DNA of 64,000 nucleotides from Pseudomonas antarctica. Lineage in GTDB: Bacteria > Pseudomonadota > Gammaproteobacteria > Pseudomonadales > Pseudomonadaceae. Shown here piece by piece: positions 16,101-25,606 of this stretch. The stretch covers positions 682,001 to 746,000 of the forward strand of contig NZ_CP015600.1 of NCBI RefSeq assembly GCF_001647715.1, in the 5' to 3' direction. The position numbers and the translations under genes were made by a program. The notes under the pieces are model-generated. The model did no database searches. It was not told the DNA's origin and was given only the letters and a program-made list of their open reading frames with translations. The first letter of the stretch is position 1. The number at the start of each line of letters is the position of its first letter.

Positions 16101-18164
16101 AATATCCGCGGTCGTGCGGTGATCGGCGCCAGGGCCCAAACGCGTTTTCAGCGATGGGCTACGGGGCTGTCCGAAGAGCAGGTTGCCGTGAAGGGGCGCC
16201 AATGGCATACGCTGCGTGAGCAGCCGAACGGGGATGGTTTTTTCGCAATGCTGGAGGGGCTGGATGATGCCGGCGCCGGCCACGAAGACCTTCAGCGGCG
16301 GGTGTGGGAGGTGATCGACAGCATCAGCGAACACACGCCCGAGTCCGAACAGTTGCGCGAACAAATGTTTGAGTGGGCGGGCAGACCGACGTGTTGCGAC
16401 CGTGCGGGGTTGTCTTTCAGCAATGTGGAAATCATGGCGATGGTCTACCGGGCCCGCACGCAGGCCATGGACCTGAAACCAGGGGCTGCGTTGCTGAAGT
16501 TCGCCAGAGGCTTGTATTGCCTGGACGAACTTGAGGTCATCGCCTTGAGGGATATTGATCAACGCCGGAGGACCATTAACAGCAACGATAACTTAACGGT
16601 TGACCAGAAAGCCCAGCAGTTGGCGCGTCTGGAAGAGGTCGAGGTAAGACTCGCCTATCGCTACGGCCTTAAGGACCGACTCGACTTACCTGGGCAGCCT
16701 CAGCAAGTCCGGTTCGCCCAAATGGGGAATGTCACTTCACAAATGCTTGATGCGGCCTACGCAAAAGTCGTGGCGCTGAATAACTCCCCAGCAGCGTTTC
16801 AGGCCCTGTTGTCCCGCGATTTCTGGCAGGACTATGTGACTCAAAAGTACCGCGCGCAATTCGATGCGCAGAGCGAGCCCTATCAGCAGCAGTTGGCCGC
16901 GCTGCATGAGAGCCGCGTTGCCGAGGCGTTGTCCGAGACGGTCTATAAGGCCAAAGCCGATGACTTGCAGGCACAGCTGGCGATTAAGGAAAGCGCATTG
17001 ATCGAGACACTGAGCCGACAGGAAATTGCGGATATTCTGTTGCCACAGGAAACCCTTGAAGTGCTGGTTGAACCCAGCAAAAGCACAACGCGTGAGTTAC
17101 AGCTTTCACAGGCACGCGCCATCGACTTCAATGGGAAACGGTATTTTGTCGCGAGCCTGCCCGATGTGGAGGGCGAGCACTACCTATTGTGGGTACAGGC
17201 GCCGGATAACCCGTTTGCCCTGGTCAGTAGCGGGATCATCGCCAAACCCGATATCGCCGGGGTGTGGAAACGTCCACGTACGCCAGGAGGGATGAGGCCG
17301 GGTGGTTCCGAGGACAAGTTTGAAGACGCATCAGAGTCTACGCCGGGTGATTCTGAGGATGAGTTTGAAGAGGCTCCAGAGTCTATGCCTGTGGTTCCCT
17401 ACACGGCGGACGAGCTCAGTACCATGAGGCGTGAAGTTCATTTCACGGCCGCCCCCAATCCAGTCGGGAGTTATAACCGAGCGAATAACGGTAAGTACCC
17501 ACTCAGGGATTATCAGGGCAGACCGATACGTATTCGAAAGCTGCAAAGACGCGTTGAACTGGTGGAGTCCGGTACTCAATACACCTCCGATCAAGTCAAA
17601 CCTTACATCAAGTTTGAAGGGTATGAGGAGGTGGGCGCTCGTTATGAAGAGAAACTGCAGCGGCGTACGTTCACTGCGCAGGATATGAAGGTGCCTCAGG
17701 AAAAGTCGCTGATAGGGCAGTCGATGGTGGTCGCCAACAAGCGTATCGCCAAAGGGGAGATCGTCGGCGTTTACGGCGGCACCGTCCTACCCTATGGATT
17801 TTTCGGCTCTGGAGGTCAAACCTACACCATGCTCGTCGGCACTCAATCGACCTTGGAGGGCGGTCGACTCGTCACGGAGCCGGTTCACTTGTCGGGGGAC
17901 AACATCATCTCCAGAATAAACACCCACTTTGAGTATGACGCGAATGACAAACCAATCCGTCAGGCTGCAGGGGGATACAACGTAGAGTCCGTGGCCTTCC
18001 CCGTTGAGGCGGATATGTGGCTGGGAATGGGGCCTGCGGCAACAACAAAAACAAAGAACTTTGTGTTGAGTGCGGTATTTGCGACCGAAGATATTCCGGC
18101 GGGCGCCGAGCTGCGAATGGATTATGGGTACAGCGACTCGATAATAAAAAATATGTTCTCGTAA
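13110..18164 (+). CDS. Effector gene 2, C-terminal part: two LRR blocks, NEL E3 ligase and SET-like domain
   Basis: 1684 codons continuing the upstream fragment in the shifted frame. Order by position: remainder of the toxin-like region (to ~14200); helical module plus LRR block 1 (~14230-14970); a second helical module plus LRR block 2 (~15140-15970); NEL E3 ligase domain (~16140-17040) with candidate catalytic Cys at 16392-16394 in T-C-C-D-R-A-G, matching the C-x-D-R motif of IpaH; an acidic duplicated linker (~17296-17400); and a SET-like domain (~17690-18150: K-G-E-I-V-G-V-Y-G-G, N-I-I-S-R-I-N-T-H-F, then A-G-A-E-L-R-M-D-Y-G-Y). The TTG at 13110 follows a strong Shine-Dalgarno (GAGGAGG, 13099-13105), so separate translation is possible. 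Gene 1 has neither the second LRR block nor the SET-like end. Confidence 0.8.
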   Translation: MRQTFVEHEPVPLLLEDSIQHFKAHQALTTFVEQMHSSDPAVYAKADPALQLNMMRRRGMLPQNLGLRVLGSGARVIWETEPSSSATRVVVLNEGQLARGELLKEVLNTLQGVDPALTDIPGSAEDSLDVRAGKLRQYLGDTVDTYKGPLVEERYRALTASVDPDVQRLLADYPELPTSMAAHLLKSLSSEQLQTWRSTGLLPEAQTEHAKWCEQETRVARAYEGLQLDTLANLDSQRLALRTLETLPGWRRGTRVELRQYSAQGAILDAIGSPDATARVLVQMDNGLFQATMPRDFFAATWDLLSATERQALGFTDALQMKAAIAQAPLPRARLRTVLLEHPLRKPTIDPALRLLGGGRGFRRMVASVFGPSEASVKARVLKLYPSMEEGEVTAFIQSLGTNVRGGLTLREAEFKTLERELQVWVQANSPQSAAGPVDARASGIARQILSHWQRTGKGPLRLLMDGVMELPALSADFSHIEKLELVGVKWSGNADVFLGKFVRLKELVVSRCRLTELPGAIGEMNNLTSLNLTSNNIRLTPHSARVLSGLGNLEALYLTNNPLRIAPDFSAMPRLRSLNLRNTQLDRWPTGLQARAGMDFVDLSHNLLREVPEEHLNPATEQLAASARLNGVTLLEGNRFQPDYWQKFDGYWQRLNQVRPDLVKSARDGAFDSGNPRLEKLRRLYPNKRMQDAREWVWRLGGGADAELARLEQEFNTLQQQLNAWAFSGGGEQQRYVRAGQRQANAAGLEDRHQAQKRILACWRRETPQMLANDGTQIGLELDLSGLTLPSLPDLDIDFSHVGSLKLSNMGLSASPEGFLTRYRHLRWLDLSNNQLRVLPPALGEMHNLTRLFLNNNQIRLTQQTAAILSGRTSLRGLRLNHNQLGITPDFSQITDMRSLGMANCGITTFPTGLINQPALDQILLSYNDFTSLPEFVIAPSDAQLANSARVNGVTDISFNPLTATTQDQIRDYGVRLEQAGLSSAANPNIFVASALNIRGRAVIGARAQTRFQRWATGLSEEQVAVKGRQWHTLREQPNGDGFFAMLEGLDDAGAGHEDLQRRVWEVIDSISEHTPESEQLREQMFEWAGRPTCCDRAGLSFSNVEIMAMVYRARTQAMDLKPGAALLKFARGLYCLDELEVIALRDIDQRRRTINSNDNLTVDQKAQQLARLEEVEVRLAYRYGLKDRLDLPGQPQQVRFAQMGNVTSQMLDAAYAKVVALNNSPAAFQALLSRDFWQDYVTQKYRAQFDAQSEPYQQQLAALHESRVAEALSETVYKAKADDLQAQLAIKESALIETLSRQEIADILLPQETLEVLVEPSKSTTRELQLSQARAIDFNGKRYFVASLPDVEGEHYLLWVQAPDNPFALVSSGIIAKPDIAGVWKRPRTPGGMRPGGSEDKFEDASESTPGDSEDEFEEAPESMPVVPYTADELSTMRREVHFTAAPNPVGSYNRANNGKYPLRDYQGRPIRIRKLQRRVELVESGTQYTSDQVKPYIKFEGYEEVGARYEEKLQRRTFTAQDMKVPQEKSLIGQSMVVANKRIAKGEIVGVYGGTVLPYGFFGSGGQTYTMLVGTQSTLEGGRLVTEPVHLSGDNIISRINTHFEYDANDKPIRQAAGGYNVESVAFPVEADMWLGMGPAATTKTKNFVLSAVFATEDIPAGAELRMDYGYSDSIIKNMFS

Positions 18165-18227
18165 GGCTGTCGTGACTGCTGGCCGCTTGAACCCGAGGCC
18201 TGCGGCAATTTGATCAGTCACCGCGAC

Positions 18228-18277
18228 TCAGCCCCGCAGACGAACCGTCAGGTTCGCCTTCGGGGCTGAATTGTTTT
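18228..18277. terminator. Terminator between convergent effector gene 2 and ureC
   Basis: TCAGCCCCG (18228-18236) pairs with CGGGGCTGA (18261-18269); an inner GAACC/GGTTC stem (18242-18246, 18251-18255) stacks inside it. TTGTTTT follows on the plus strand, so it best terminates effector gene 2. The symmetric stem may also stop ureC transcripts. Confidence 0.7.
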
Positions 18278-18279
18278 CG

Positions 18280-19980
18280 CTAGAACAAAAAGTAGCGCTG
18301 GGCCATTGGCAACACCTCTGCGGGCTCACACCACAGCAACACCCCATCGGCCTTGACCTGATAGGTCTGTGGGTCCACTTCGATATCCGGCAGGTAATCG
18401 TTGTGGATCAGGTCGGTTTTCTGCACGTTGCGACAGCCCTTGACCACCTCAATCTGCTTTTTCAAACCCAGGGCTTCGGGCAAGCCGGCTGCCTGCGCCG
18501 CCTGGCTGATAAAGGTCAGGCTGGTGGCATGCAACGCGCTGCCGAAGCTGGCAAACATGGGGCGGTAATGCACCGGCTGCGGCGTGGGAATCGACGCGTT
18601 GGCGTCGCCCATGAGGCTTGAGGCAATTGCGCCGCCCTTGAGAATCAGGGTCGGCTTGATGCCGAAGAACGCCGGGCGCCACAGCACCAGGTCGGCCCAC
18701 TTGCCCACTTCAATCGAGCCGACGATATGGCTGATGCCGTGGGTGATCGCCGGGTTGATGGTGTACTTGGCGATGTAGCGTTTGGCGCGGAAATTATCAT
18801 TGCCTGGGCCGTCGCCGGGCAGGGCGCCGCGCTGTTTTTTCATCTTGTCGGCAGTCTGCCAGGTGCGCGTGATCACTTCGCCGACGCGGCCCATGGCCTG
18901 GCTGTCGGAGCTGATCATCGAAAACGCGCCCAGGTCGTGCAGGATGTCTTCGGCGGCGATGGTTTCGCGGCGGATGCGGCTTTCGGCGAAGGCCACGTCT
19001 TCGGCAATGCTCGGGTCCAGGTGATGGCAGACCATCAACATGTCCAGGTGCTCGTCGATGGTATTGCGGGTGAACGGCCGGGTCGGGTTGGTGGAGCTGG
19101 GCAGCACGTTAGGGAAGCCGCAAGCCTTGATGATGTCCGGCGCGTGGCCGCCACCGGCACCTTCGGTGTGGTAGGTGTGAATGGTGCGGCCCTTGAGCGC
19201 GGCGAGGGTGGTTTCGACGAATCCGGATTCGTTGAGCGTGTCGCTGTGAATCGCCACCTGCACGTCGTACTCATCGGCAACGCTCAGGCAGTTGTCGATG
19301 CTGGCCGGTGTGGTGCCCCAGTCTTCATGCAGCTTCAAGCCGATGGCGCCGGCCTTGACCTGCTCGACCAACGGCTCCGGCAAACTGGCGTTGCCCTTGC
19401 CGGTGAAGCCGATGTTCATCGGGAACGAATCGCTGGCCTGGAGCATGCGCGCCAAGTGCCACGGGCCCGAGGTGCAGGTAGTGGCATTGGTGCCGGTAGC
19501 CGGGCCGGTGCCGCCGCCGATCATGGTTGTGACGCCGCTGGTCAGCGCCTCCTCGATCTGCTGCGGGCAGATGAAATGCACGTGGGAGTCGATGCCGCCG
19601 GCGGTGAGGATCATGCCTTCACCGGCAATCACTTCGGTGCTGGCGCCGATGGCCATGGTCACGCCCGGCTGTATATCCGGGTTGCCGGCCTTGCCGATCG
19701 CGTGAATGCGGCCGTTCTTCAGGCCGACGTCGGCTTTGACAATGCCCCAGTGGTCGATGATCAGCGCGTTGGTGATCAGCGTGTCCACCACTTCATGGGC
19801 GAGCAACTGGCTTTGGCCCTGACCGTCGCGAATCACCTTGCCGCCGCCGAATTTCACTTCTTCGCCGTAGACGGTGAAGTCCTGCTCCACTTCGACGAAC
19901 AGCTCGGTGTCGGCCAGGCGGACCTTGTCACCGACGGTGGGGCCGTACATGTCGGCATATGCCTGACGACTGATTTTCAT
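18280..19980 (-). CDS. ureC: Urease alpha subunit UreC
   Basis: 566 residues, the normal length. It is the catalytic subunit that hydrolyses urea to ammonia and carbamate in the cytoplasm. Visible active-site features: [11 protein letters not shown] (nickel-binding His pair), G-L-K-L-H-E-D-W-G with the Lys that is carbamylated to bridge the two nickels, the H-S-D-T-L-N-E-S-G segment, and M-V-C-H-H-L-D-P on the flap with the mobile Cys-His. It is the last gene of the minus-strand urease operon, separated from ureB by a palindromic repeat. The accessory genes ureE, ureF and ureG are not in this window. Expression is probably nitrogen controlled through the upstream urt promoter, though an own promoter cannot be excluded. 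Confidence 0.97.
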   Translation of the reverse strand: MKISRQAYADMYGPTVGDKVRLADTELFVEVEQDFTVYGEEVKFGGGKVIRDGQGQSQLLAHEVVDTLITNALIIDHWGIVKADVGLKNGRIHAIGKAGNPDIQPGVTMAIGASTEVIAGEGMILTAGGIDSHVHFICPQQIEEALTSGVTTMIGGGTGPATGTNATTCTSGPWHLARMLQASDSFPMNIGFTGKGNASLPEPLVEQVKAGAIGLKLHEDWGTTPASIDNCLSVADEYDVQVAIHSDTLNESGFVETTLAALKGRTIHTYHTEGAGGGHAPDIIKACGFPNVLPSSTNPTRPFTRNTIDEHLDMLMVCHHLDPSIAEDVAFAESRIRRETIAAEDILHDLGAFSMISSDSQAMGRVGEVITRTWQTADKMKKQRGALPGDGPGNDNFRAKRYIAKYTINPAITHGISHIVGSIEVGKWADLVLWRPAFFGIKPTLILKGGAIASSLMGDANASIPTPQPVHYRPMFASFGSALHATSLTFISQAAQAAGLPEALGLKKQIEVVKGCRNVQKTDLIHNDYLPDIEVDPQTYQVKADGVLLWCEPAEVLPMAQRYFLF

Positions 19981-20009
19981 AGCCTAATTCCTCGCATATG
20001 AGTTGCAAG

Positions 20010-20092
20010 CTTCAAGCTGCAAGCCTCAAGTAAAAGCCAATATGTGCGCCGCAAACTGCTCTTTCTTGCAGCTTGAGGCTTGGAGCTTGAAG
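20010..20092. repeat. Long inverted repeat between ureB and ureC, second palindrome family
   Basis: The 21-bp arms at 20010-20030 and 20072-20092 match at 20 of 21 positions (core AAGCTGCAAG in the 5' arm). This family is distinct from the GTGGGAGC REP pairs; a related copy lies downstream of purD at 57577-57695. In the mRNA it would form a strong hairpin between ureB and ureC. Confidence 0.75.
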
Positions 20093-20097
20093 TCGAC

Positions 20098-21451
<1,354 letters not shown>

Positions 21452-21460
21452 GGCCGGGCC

Positions 21461-21763
<303 letters not shown>

Positions 21764-21814
21764 GGTTCAAGGTCCTTCACAGATAGCATTCTTAAATACA
21801 ACAGAGACCCAAGA

Positions 21815-21915
21815 GTGGGAGCGGGCTTGTGTGGGAGCTGGCTTGCCTGCGATGCAGGCAACTCGGTGTATCTGATGTACCGAGGTGATGCCATCGCAGG
21901 CAAGCCAGCTCCCAC
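21815..21915. repeat. REP/REPIN palindrome pair between ureD and ureA
   Basis: Outer tips GTGGGAGCTGGCTTGC (21831 on) and GCAAGCCAGCTCCCAC (to 21915). A truncated extra REP tip (GTGGGAGCGGGCTTG) directly precedes it at 21815, so one unit looks partly duplicated. It occupies most of the 178-bp gap. Confidence 0.85.
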
Positions 21916-21941
21916 ACAAACTGATTTCCACATTTTGATCT

Positions 21942-22781
21942 TCATGTGCTCCAGATTCTCGGGGCGACTGCTTCCCGCCCCAGCACCGCAGGGCGTAACA
22001 ACCGCCATAAATCAATCAACCAGCCCCGTGCCAGCAAGGCTTCACTGGCCAAACAGCGGGCCACCAGCAGGCCTGGCAATTGGGTCAGGTCGCCGCGCAC
22101 CGCATGCGGCATGGCGCGGCAGTGTTCCAGTAATTCGGGGTCGATATCGCCAGTGAGCAACAGCGTGGCAAACACCGGCTGGCCGTCCAGCCCGATGGGT
22201 GAGTCGAGCAAACCGTCGGCGCCTACAATGCGCTGGCGCTCATGCCAGAGCAACTGGCCGTCGCGGCGAATGTCCAGGTGCGATTGGAAGTGGCCGAGGT
22301 CGAAACGCTCGCCACTGGCCGGGCGGCCGAGGGCGACCACGTCCCAGTAGAACAGCCGGGCATCGCCTTGCAGATCAATACGCGTGGTGAGTTCGGCCTG
22401 GGCGGCGCTGAACACGATGGTTTCCTGAGGCAGCCATTCCAGCGTGGCGCCAGCTTCTACCGTCAGTTCGAGCTTTTGAAAGGCCGGGCCGCTGGCGCGG
22501 TACCACTTGGCCGCGCCGGGGCTGGTCAATTGCGCCCAGGCATTGGCGCCGACATGGGCGCTGATGTCCAGGCGATCACCGCCGGCAATCCCGCCGGGCG
22601 GATGCACGATGATGTGCTGGCACACCTCGGGGCCTTCGGCGTACAGGTGCTTTTGCACGCGCAGCGGGCCGAGGTGGCGGCGCATCACCGGGCGCGTGGT
22701 GTCGCCGAAACGCGCGTAGCCGAGCTCCAGCTCGGCGTGCCAGCTGGGGGTGAACAGGGCGGGAGTAACGGGCAGGTTCAT
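21942..22781 (-). CDS. ureD: Urease accessory protein UreD
   Basis: 279 residues. It is an accessory scaffold that binds apo-urease with UreF and UreG during nickel insertion. The sequence has the family landmarks [10 protein letters not shown], the [10 protein letters not shown] motif and L-P-Q-E-T-I-V-F. It is the first urease gene downstream of urtE, 42 bp away, with no terminator between them, so transport and hydrolysis genes probably share a transcript. Confidence 0.95.
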   Translation of the reverse strand: MNLPVTPALFTPSWHAELELGYARFGDTTRPVMRRHLGPLRVQKHLYAEGPEVCQHIIVHPPGGIAGGDRLDISAHVGANAWAQLTSPGAAKWYRASGPAFQKLELTVEAGATLEWLPQETIVFSAAQAELTTRIDLQGDARLFYWDVVALGRPASGERFDLGHFQSHLDIRRDGQLLWHERQRIVGADGLLDSPIGLDGQPVFATLLLTGDIDPELLEHCRAMPHAVRGDLTQLPGLLVARCLASEALLARGWLIDLWRLLRPAVLGREAVAPRIWST

Positions 22782-22823
22782 GGCTGTTTGCTTATCTTCG
22801 GACGCTAAAGATTAGATTCTTAC

Positions 22824-23522
22824 TTATATAGAAACCAGCCCGCGTACACCCTCACTTTCCATATTTTCACCTCGGCCTTGCTGGACGATTTCACCGCGTG
22901 ACATCACCAGGTACTGGTCGGCCAGCTCGGCGGCGAAGTCGTAGAACTGCTCCACCAACAGGATTGCCATGTCGCCGCGTGCCGCGAGCTTCTTGATCAC
23001 CATGCCAATTTCCTTGATCACCGACGGCTGGATGCCTTCGGTGGGCTCGTCGAGAATCAACAGGCGCGGGCGGCTGGCCAGCGCGCGGCCGATTGCCAAC
23101 TGTTGCTGCTGGCCGCCGGACAAATCACCGCCACGCCGGTGCTTCATCTGCAGCAATACCGGGAACAGTTCGTAGATAAACGCCGGGACCTCTTTGGCCT
23201 CGGAACCGGGAAAACGTGAGAGGCCCATCAACAGGTTTTCTTCCACGGTCAGGCGCCCAAAAATCTCCCGGCCCTGAGGCACGTAGGCAATGCCAGCATG
23301 CACGCGCTGGTGCGGCTTGAACCCGGTAATGGCCTTGCCTTCCCAGTTCACCGCGCCCTCTTTGGCCGGCAGCAAACCCATCAGGCATTTGAGCAGGGTG
23401 GTCTTGCCCACGCCATTACGGCCGAGCAGGCAGGTGACTTCGCCGATTTTTACGTCAAATGACAGCCCGCGCAGGATGTGGCTACCGCCGTAGTACTGAT
23501 GCAGCTTGTCGACTTGCAGCAT
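22824..23522 (-). CDS. urtE: Urea ABC transporter ATPase UrtE
   Basis: 232 residues of the LivF/UrtE ABC class. Walker A G-R-N-G-V-G-K-T at residues 34-41, ABC signature L-S-G-G-Q-Q-Q, Walker B L-L-I-L-D-E-P-T-E-G. It energises urea import together with UrtD on the cytoplasmic face. A REP pair separates it from urtD upstream; ureD follows. Confidence 0.94.
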   Translation of the reverse strand: MLQVDKLHQYYGGSHILRGLSFDVKIGEVTCLLGRNGVGKTTLLKCLMGLLPAKEGAVNWEGKAITGFKPHQRVHAGIAYVPQGREIFGRLTVEENLLMGLSRFPGSEAKEVPAFIYELFPVLLQMKHRRGGDLSGGQQQQLAIGRALASRPRLLILDEPTEGIQPSVIKEIGMVIKKLAARGDMAILLVEQFYDFAAELADQYLVMSRGEIVQQGRGENMESEGVRGLVSI

Positions 23523-23562
23523 TCTGGAGTTCTCCTCAATTCCCTTGTGGGAACCGGATCAA

Positions 23563-23649
23563 TGTGGGAGCTGGCTTGCCTGCGATGGCATCACCGTGGT
23601 CCCACGGGTAGACCGAATCGCCTGTATCGCAGGCAAGCCAGCGCCCACA
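23563..23649. repeat. REP/REPIN palindrome pair between urtD and urtE
   Basis: Tips TGTGGGAGCTGGCTTGCC and GGCAAGCCAGCGCCCACA; the second arm carries a G in place of T at the CTCCC core. It fills the 147-bp gap. Confidence 0.82.
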
Positions 23650-23669
23650 TAAAGCAGTTCACGTCAGCA

Positions 23670-24530
23670 TCAGCGACCGAGATAAACCTCGATCACCCGC
23701 TCATTTTCCTGCACCTGTTCCAGCGACCCTTCGGCCAGCACGCTGCCCTGGTGCAACACCGTCACGTGGTCGGCAATCGAGCCGACGAAGCCCATGTCGT
23801 GCTCCACCACCATCAGCGAGTGCTTGCCCGCGAGGCGCTTGAACAGTTCGGCGGTGAATTCGGTTTCGGCGTCGGTCATGCCCGCTACCGGTTCGTCCAG
23901 CAGCAACAGCTGCGGGTCTTGCATCAACAACATGCCGATTTCCAGGAACTGCTTCTGGCCGTGGGACAGCAGCCCGGCCGGGCGCTGTACCGAAGCGGTC
24001 AGGCGGATAGTCTCGAGCACTTCATCGATACGGTCTTTCTGCTCGCCGCTCAAGCGTGCGCGCAGGCTGGCCCACACGGACTTGTCGGTTTTCTGCGCCA
24101 GTTCCAGGTTTTCGAACACGCTCAGGGCTTCGAATACCGTGGGTTTCTGGAACTTGCGGCCGATGCCGGCCTGGGCGATCTGCACTTCGCTCATGCTGGT
24201 CAGGTCGAGGGTTTCGCCAAACCAGGCCTTGCCGTGGCTGGGGCGGGTCTTGCCGGTGATCACGTCCATCAGCGTGGTTTTGCCCGCGCCGTTGGGGCCG
24301 ATGATGCAGCGCAGTTCGCCGACGCCGATGTACAGGTTCAGGTCATTGAGCGCCTTGAAACCGTCGAAGCTGACACTGATGTCTTCCAGGGTCAGGATGG
24401 TGCCGTGGCGGGTGTTGAGACCCTTGCCTGCGGCCTGGCCGATGCCGATCGCATCGCGGCTGCTGCCCGCGTCTTTGTTCGGTTCGAGAATGGGTTCGAG
24501 CATAAATTCCGCCGTCGCAGTGACTCTCAT
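23670..24530 (-). CDS. urtD: Urea ABC transporter ATPase UrtD
   Basis: 286 residues with Walker A G-P-N-G-A-G-K-T, a signature written L-S-H-G-Q-K-Q (His in place of the first Gly, usual for UrtD), and Walker B L-L-L-L-D-E-P-V-A-G. An N-terminal extension of about 40 residues precedes the ABC domain, as in other pseudomonads. Its ATG overlaps the urtC stop (ATGA), showing coupling. Confidence 0.94.
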   Translation of the reverse strand: MRVTATAEFMLEPILEPNKDAGSSRDAIGIGQAAGKGLNTRHGTILTLEDISVSFDGFKALNDLNLYIGVGELRCIIGPNGAGKTTLMDVITGKTRPSHGKAWFGETLDLTSMSEVQIAQAGIGRKFQKPTVFEALSVFENLELAQKTDKSVWASLRARLSGEQKDRIDEVLETIRLTASVQRPAGLLSHGQKQFLEIGMLLMQDPQLLLLDEPVAGMTDAETEFTAELFKRLAGKHSLMVVEHDMGFVGSIADHVTVLHQGSVLAEGSLEQVQENERVIEVYLGR

Positions 24531-25606
24531 TGCTCACCCCGTTTCTTCAACAGGCCGATGACACCCTTGGGCAAATACAGGGTGACGATGATGAACAGCG
24601 CCCCGAGAAAGAACAGCCAGTATTCCGGAAACGCCACGGTGAACCAGCTCTTCATGCCGTTCACCACGCCGGCGCCCAGCAGCGGGCCGATCAGTGTGCC
24701 GCGCCCACCCAAGGCCACCCACACAGCGGCTTCGATGGAGTTGGTCGGCGACATTTCGCTGGGGTTGATGATCCCCACCTGCGGCACATACAGCGCCCCG
24801 GCCAGGCCACACAAGACGGCGCTCAACACCCACACAAACAACTTGAAACCGCGCGGGTCGTAACCGCAAAACATCAGGCGATTTTCGGCGTCGCGCAATG
24901 CCGTCAGTACCCGGCCGAACTTGCTCTGCGCCAGGCGCCAGCCGGTGTACAAGCTGGCGACCAGCAACACCACCGTGGCAAAAAACAACACCGCTCGCGT
25001 GCCTGGCTCGGTAATGCCAAAGCCCAGGATGCTGCGAAAATTGGTGAAGCCGTTGTTGCCGCCAAACCCGGTCTCGTTGCGGAAAAAAAGCAGCATCCCG
25101 GCAAAGGTCAGGGCCTGGGTCATGATCGAGAAATACACGCCCTTGATTCGCGAGCGAAAGGCGAAGAACCCGAACACCAGCGCCAGTAAACCCGGCGCCA
25201 GCACCACCAGGCACATGGCCCAGAGGAAGTGTTCGGTGCCCATCCAATACCAAGGCAACTCAGTCCACGACAAGAAGGTCATGAACGCCGGTAGCTCGTC
25301 CCCGGACGCCTGACGCATCAGGTACATGCCCATCGCGTAACCGCCCAGGGCAAAGAACAGGCCGTGGCCGAGGGACAACATCCCTGCGTAACCCCACACC
25401 AGGTCCAGGGCCAGGGCGACGATGGCGTAGCAGAGGATCTTGCCCATCAGTGTCAGGGTGTAGGCCGACACATGCAGCGGATGTTCAGGCGACAGCAGCG
25501 AGCATACGGGCAGGGCCAGCAGCAGGATCAGGATCACCGCGCCCACCGCTATCGTCACTTTGGGGCCGGCCTTTTGCGTGGCCGTAAGCATCAATGGCTG
25601 GTTCAT
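24527..25606 (-). CDS. urtC: Urea ABC transporter permease UrtC
   Basis: 359 residues from the ATG at 25606 (MNQPLMLTATQKAG). It is a LivM-type inner-membrane permease with about ten helices; the conserved D-L-V-W-G-Y-A-G-M-L-S-L-G-H-G motif is seen early and the A-L-R-D-A-E-N-R coupling segment later. Its first base is the last base of the urtB stop (TGATG), indicating coupling. Longer in-frame extensions upstream are within urtB and not credible. Confidence 0.94.
   Translation of the reverse strand: MNQPLMLTATQKAGPKVTIAVGAVILILLLALPVCSLLSPEHPLHVSAYTLTLMGKILCYAIVALALDLVWGYAGMLSLGHGLFFALGGYAMGMYLMRQASGDELPAFMTFLSWTELPWYWMGTEHFLWAMCLVVLAPGLLALVFGFFAFRSRIKGVYFSIMTQALTFAGMLLFFRNETGFGGNNGFTNFRSILGFGITEPGTRAVLFFATVVLLVASLYTGWRLAQSKFGRVLTALRDAENRLMFCGYDPRGFKLFVWVLSAVLCGLAGALYVPQVGIINPSEMSPTNSIEAAVWVALGGRGTLIGPLLGAGVVNGMKSWFTVAFPEYWLFFLGALFIIVTLYLPKGVIGLLKKRGEQ

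Noticed and set aside
18727..20001. 424-codon open frame antisense to ureC
   Set aside because: Shadow of urease alpha; no independent evidence.
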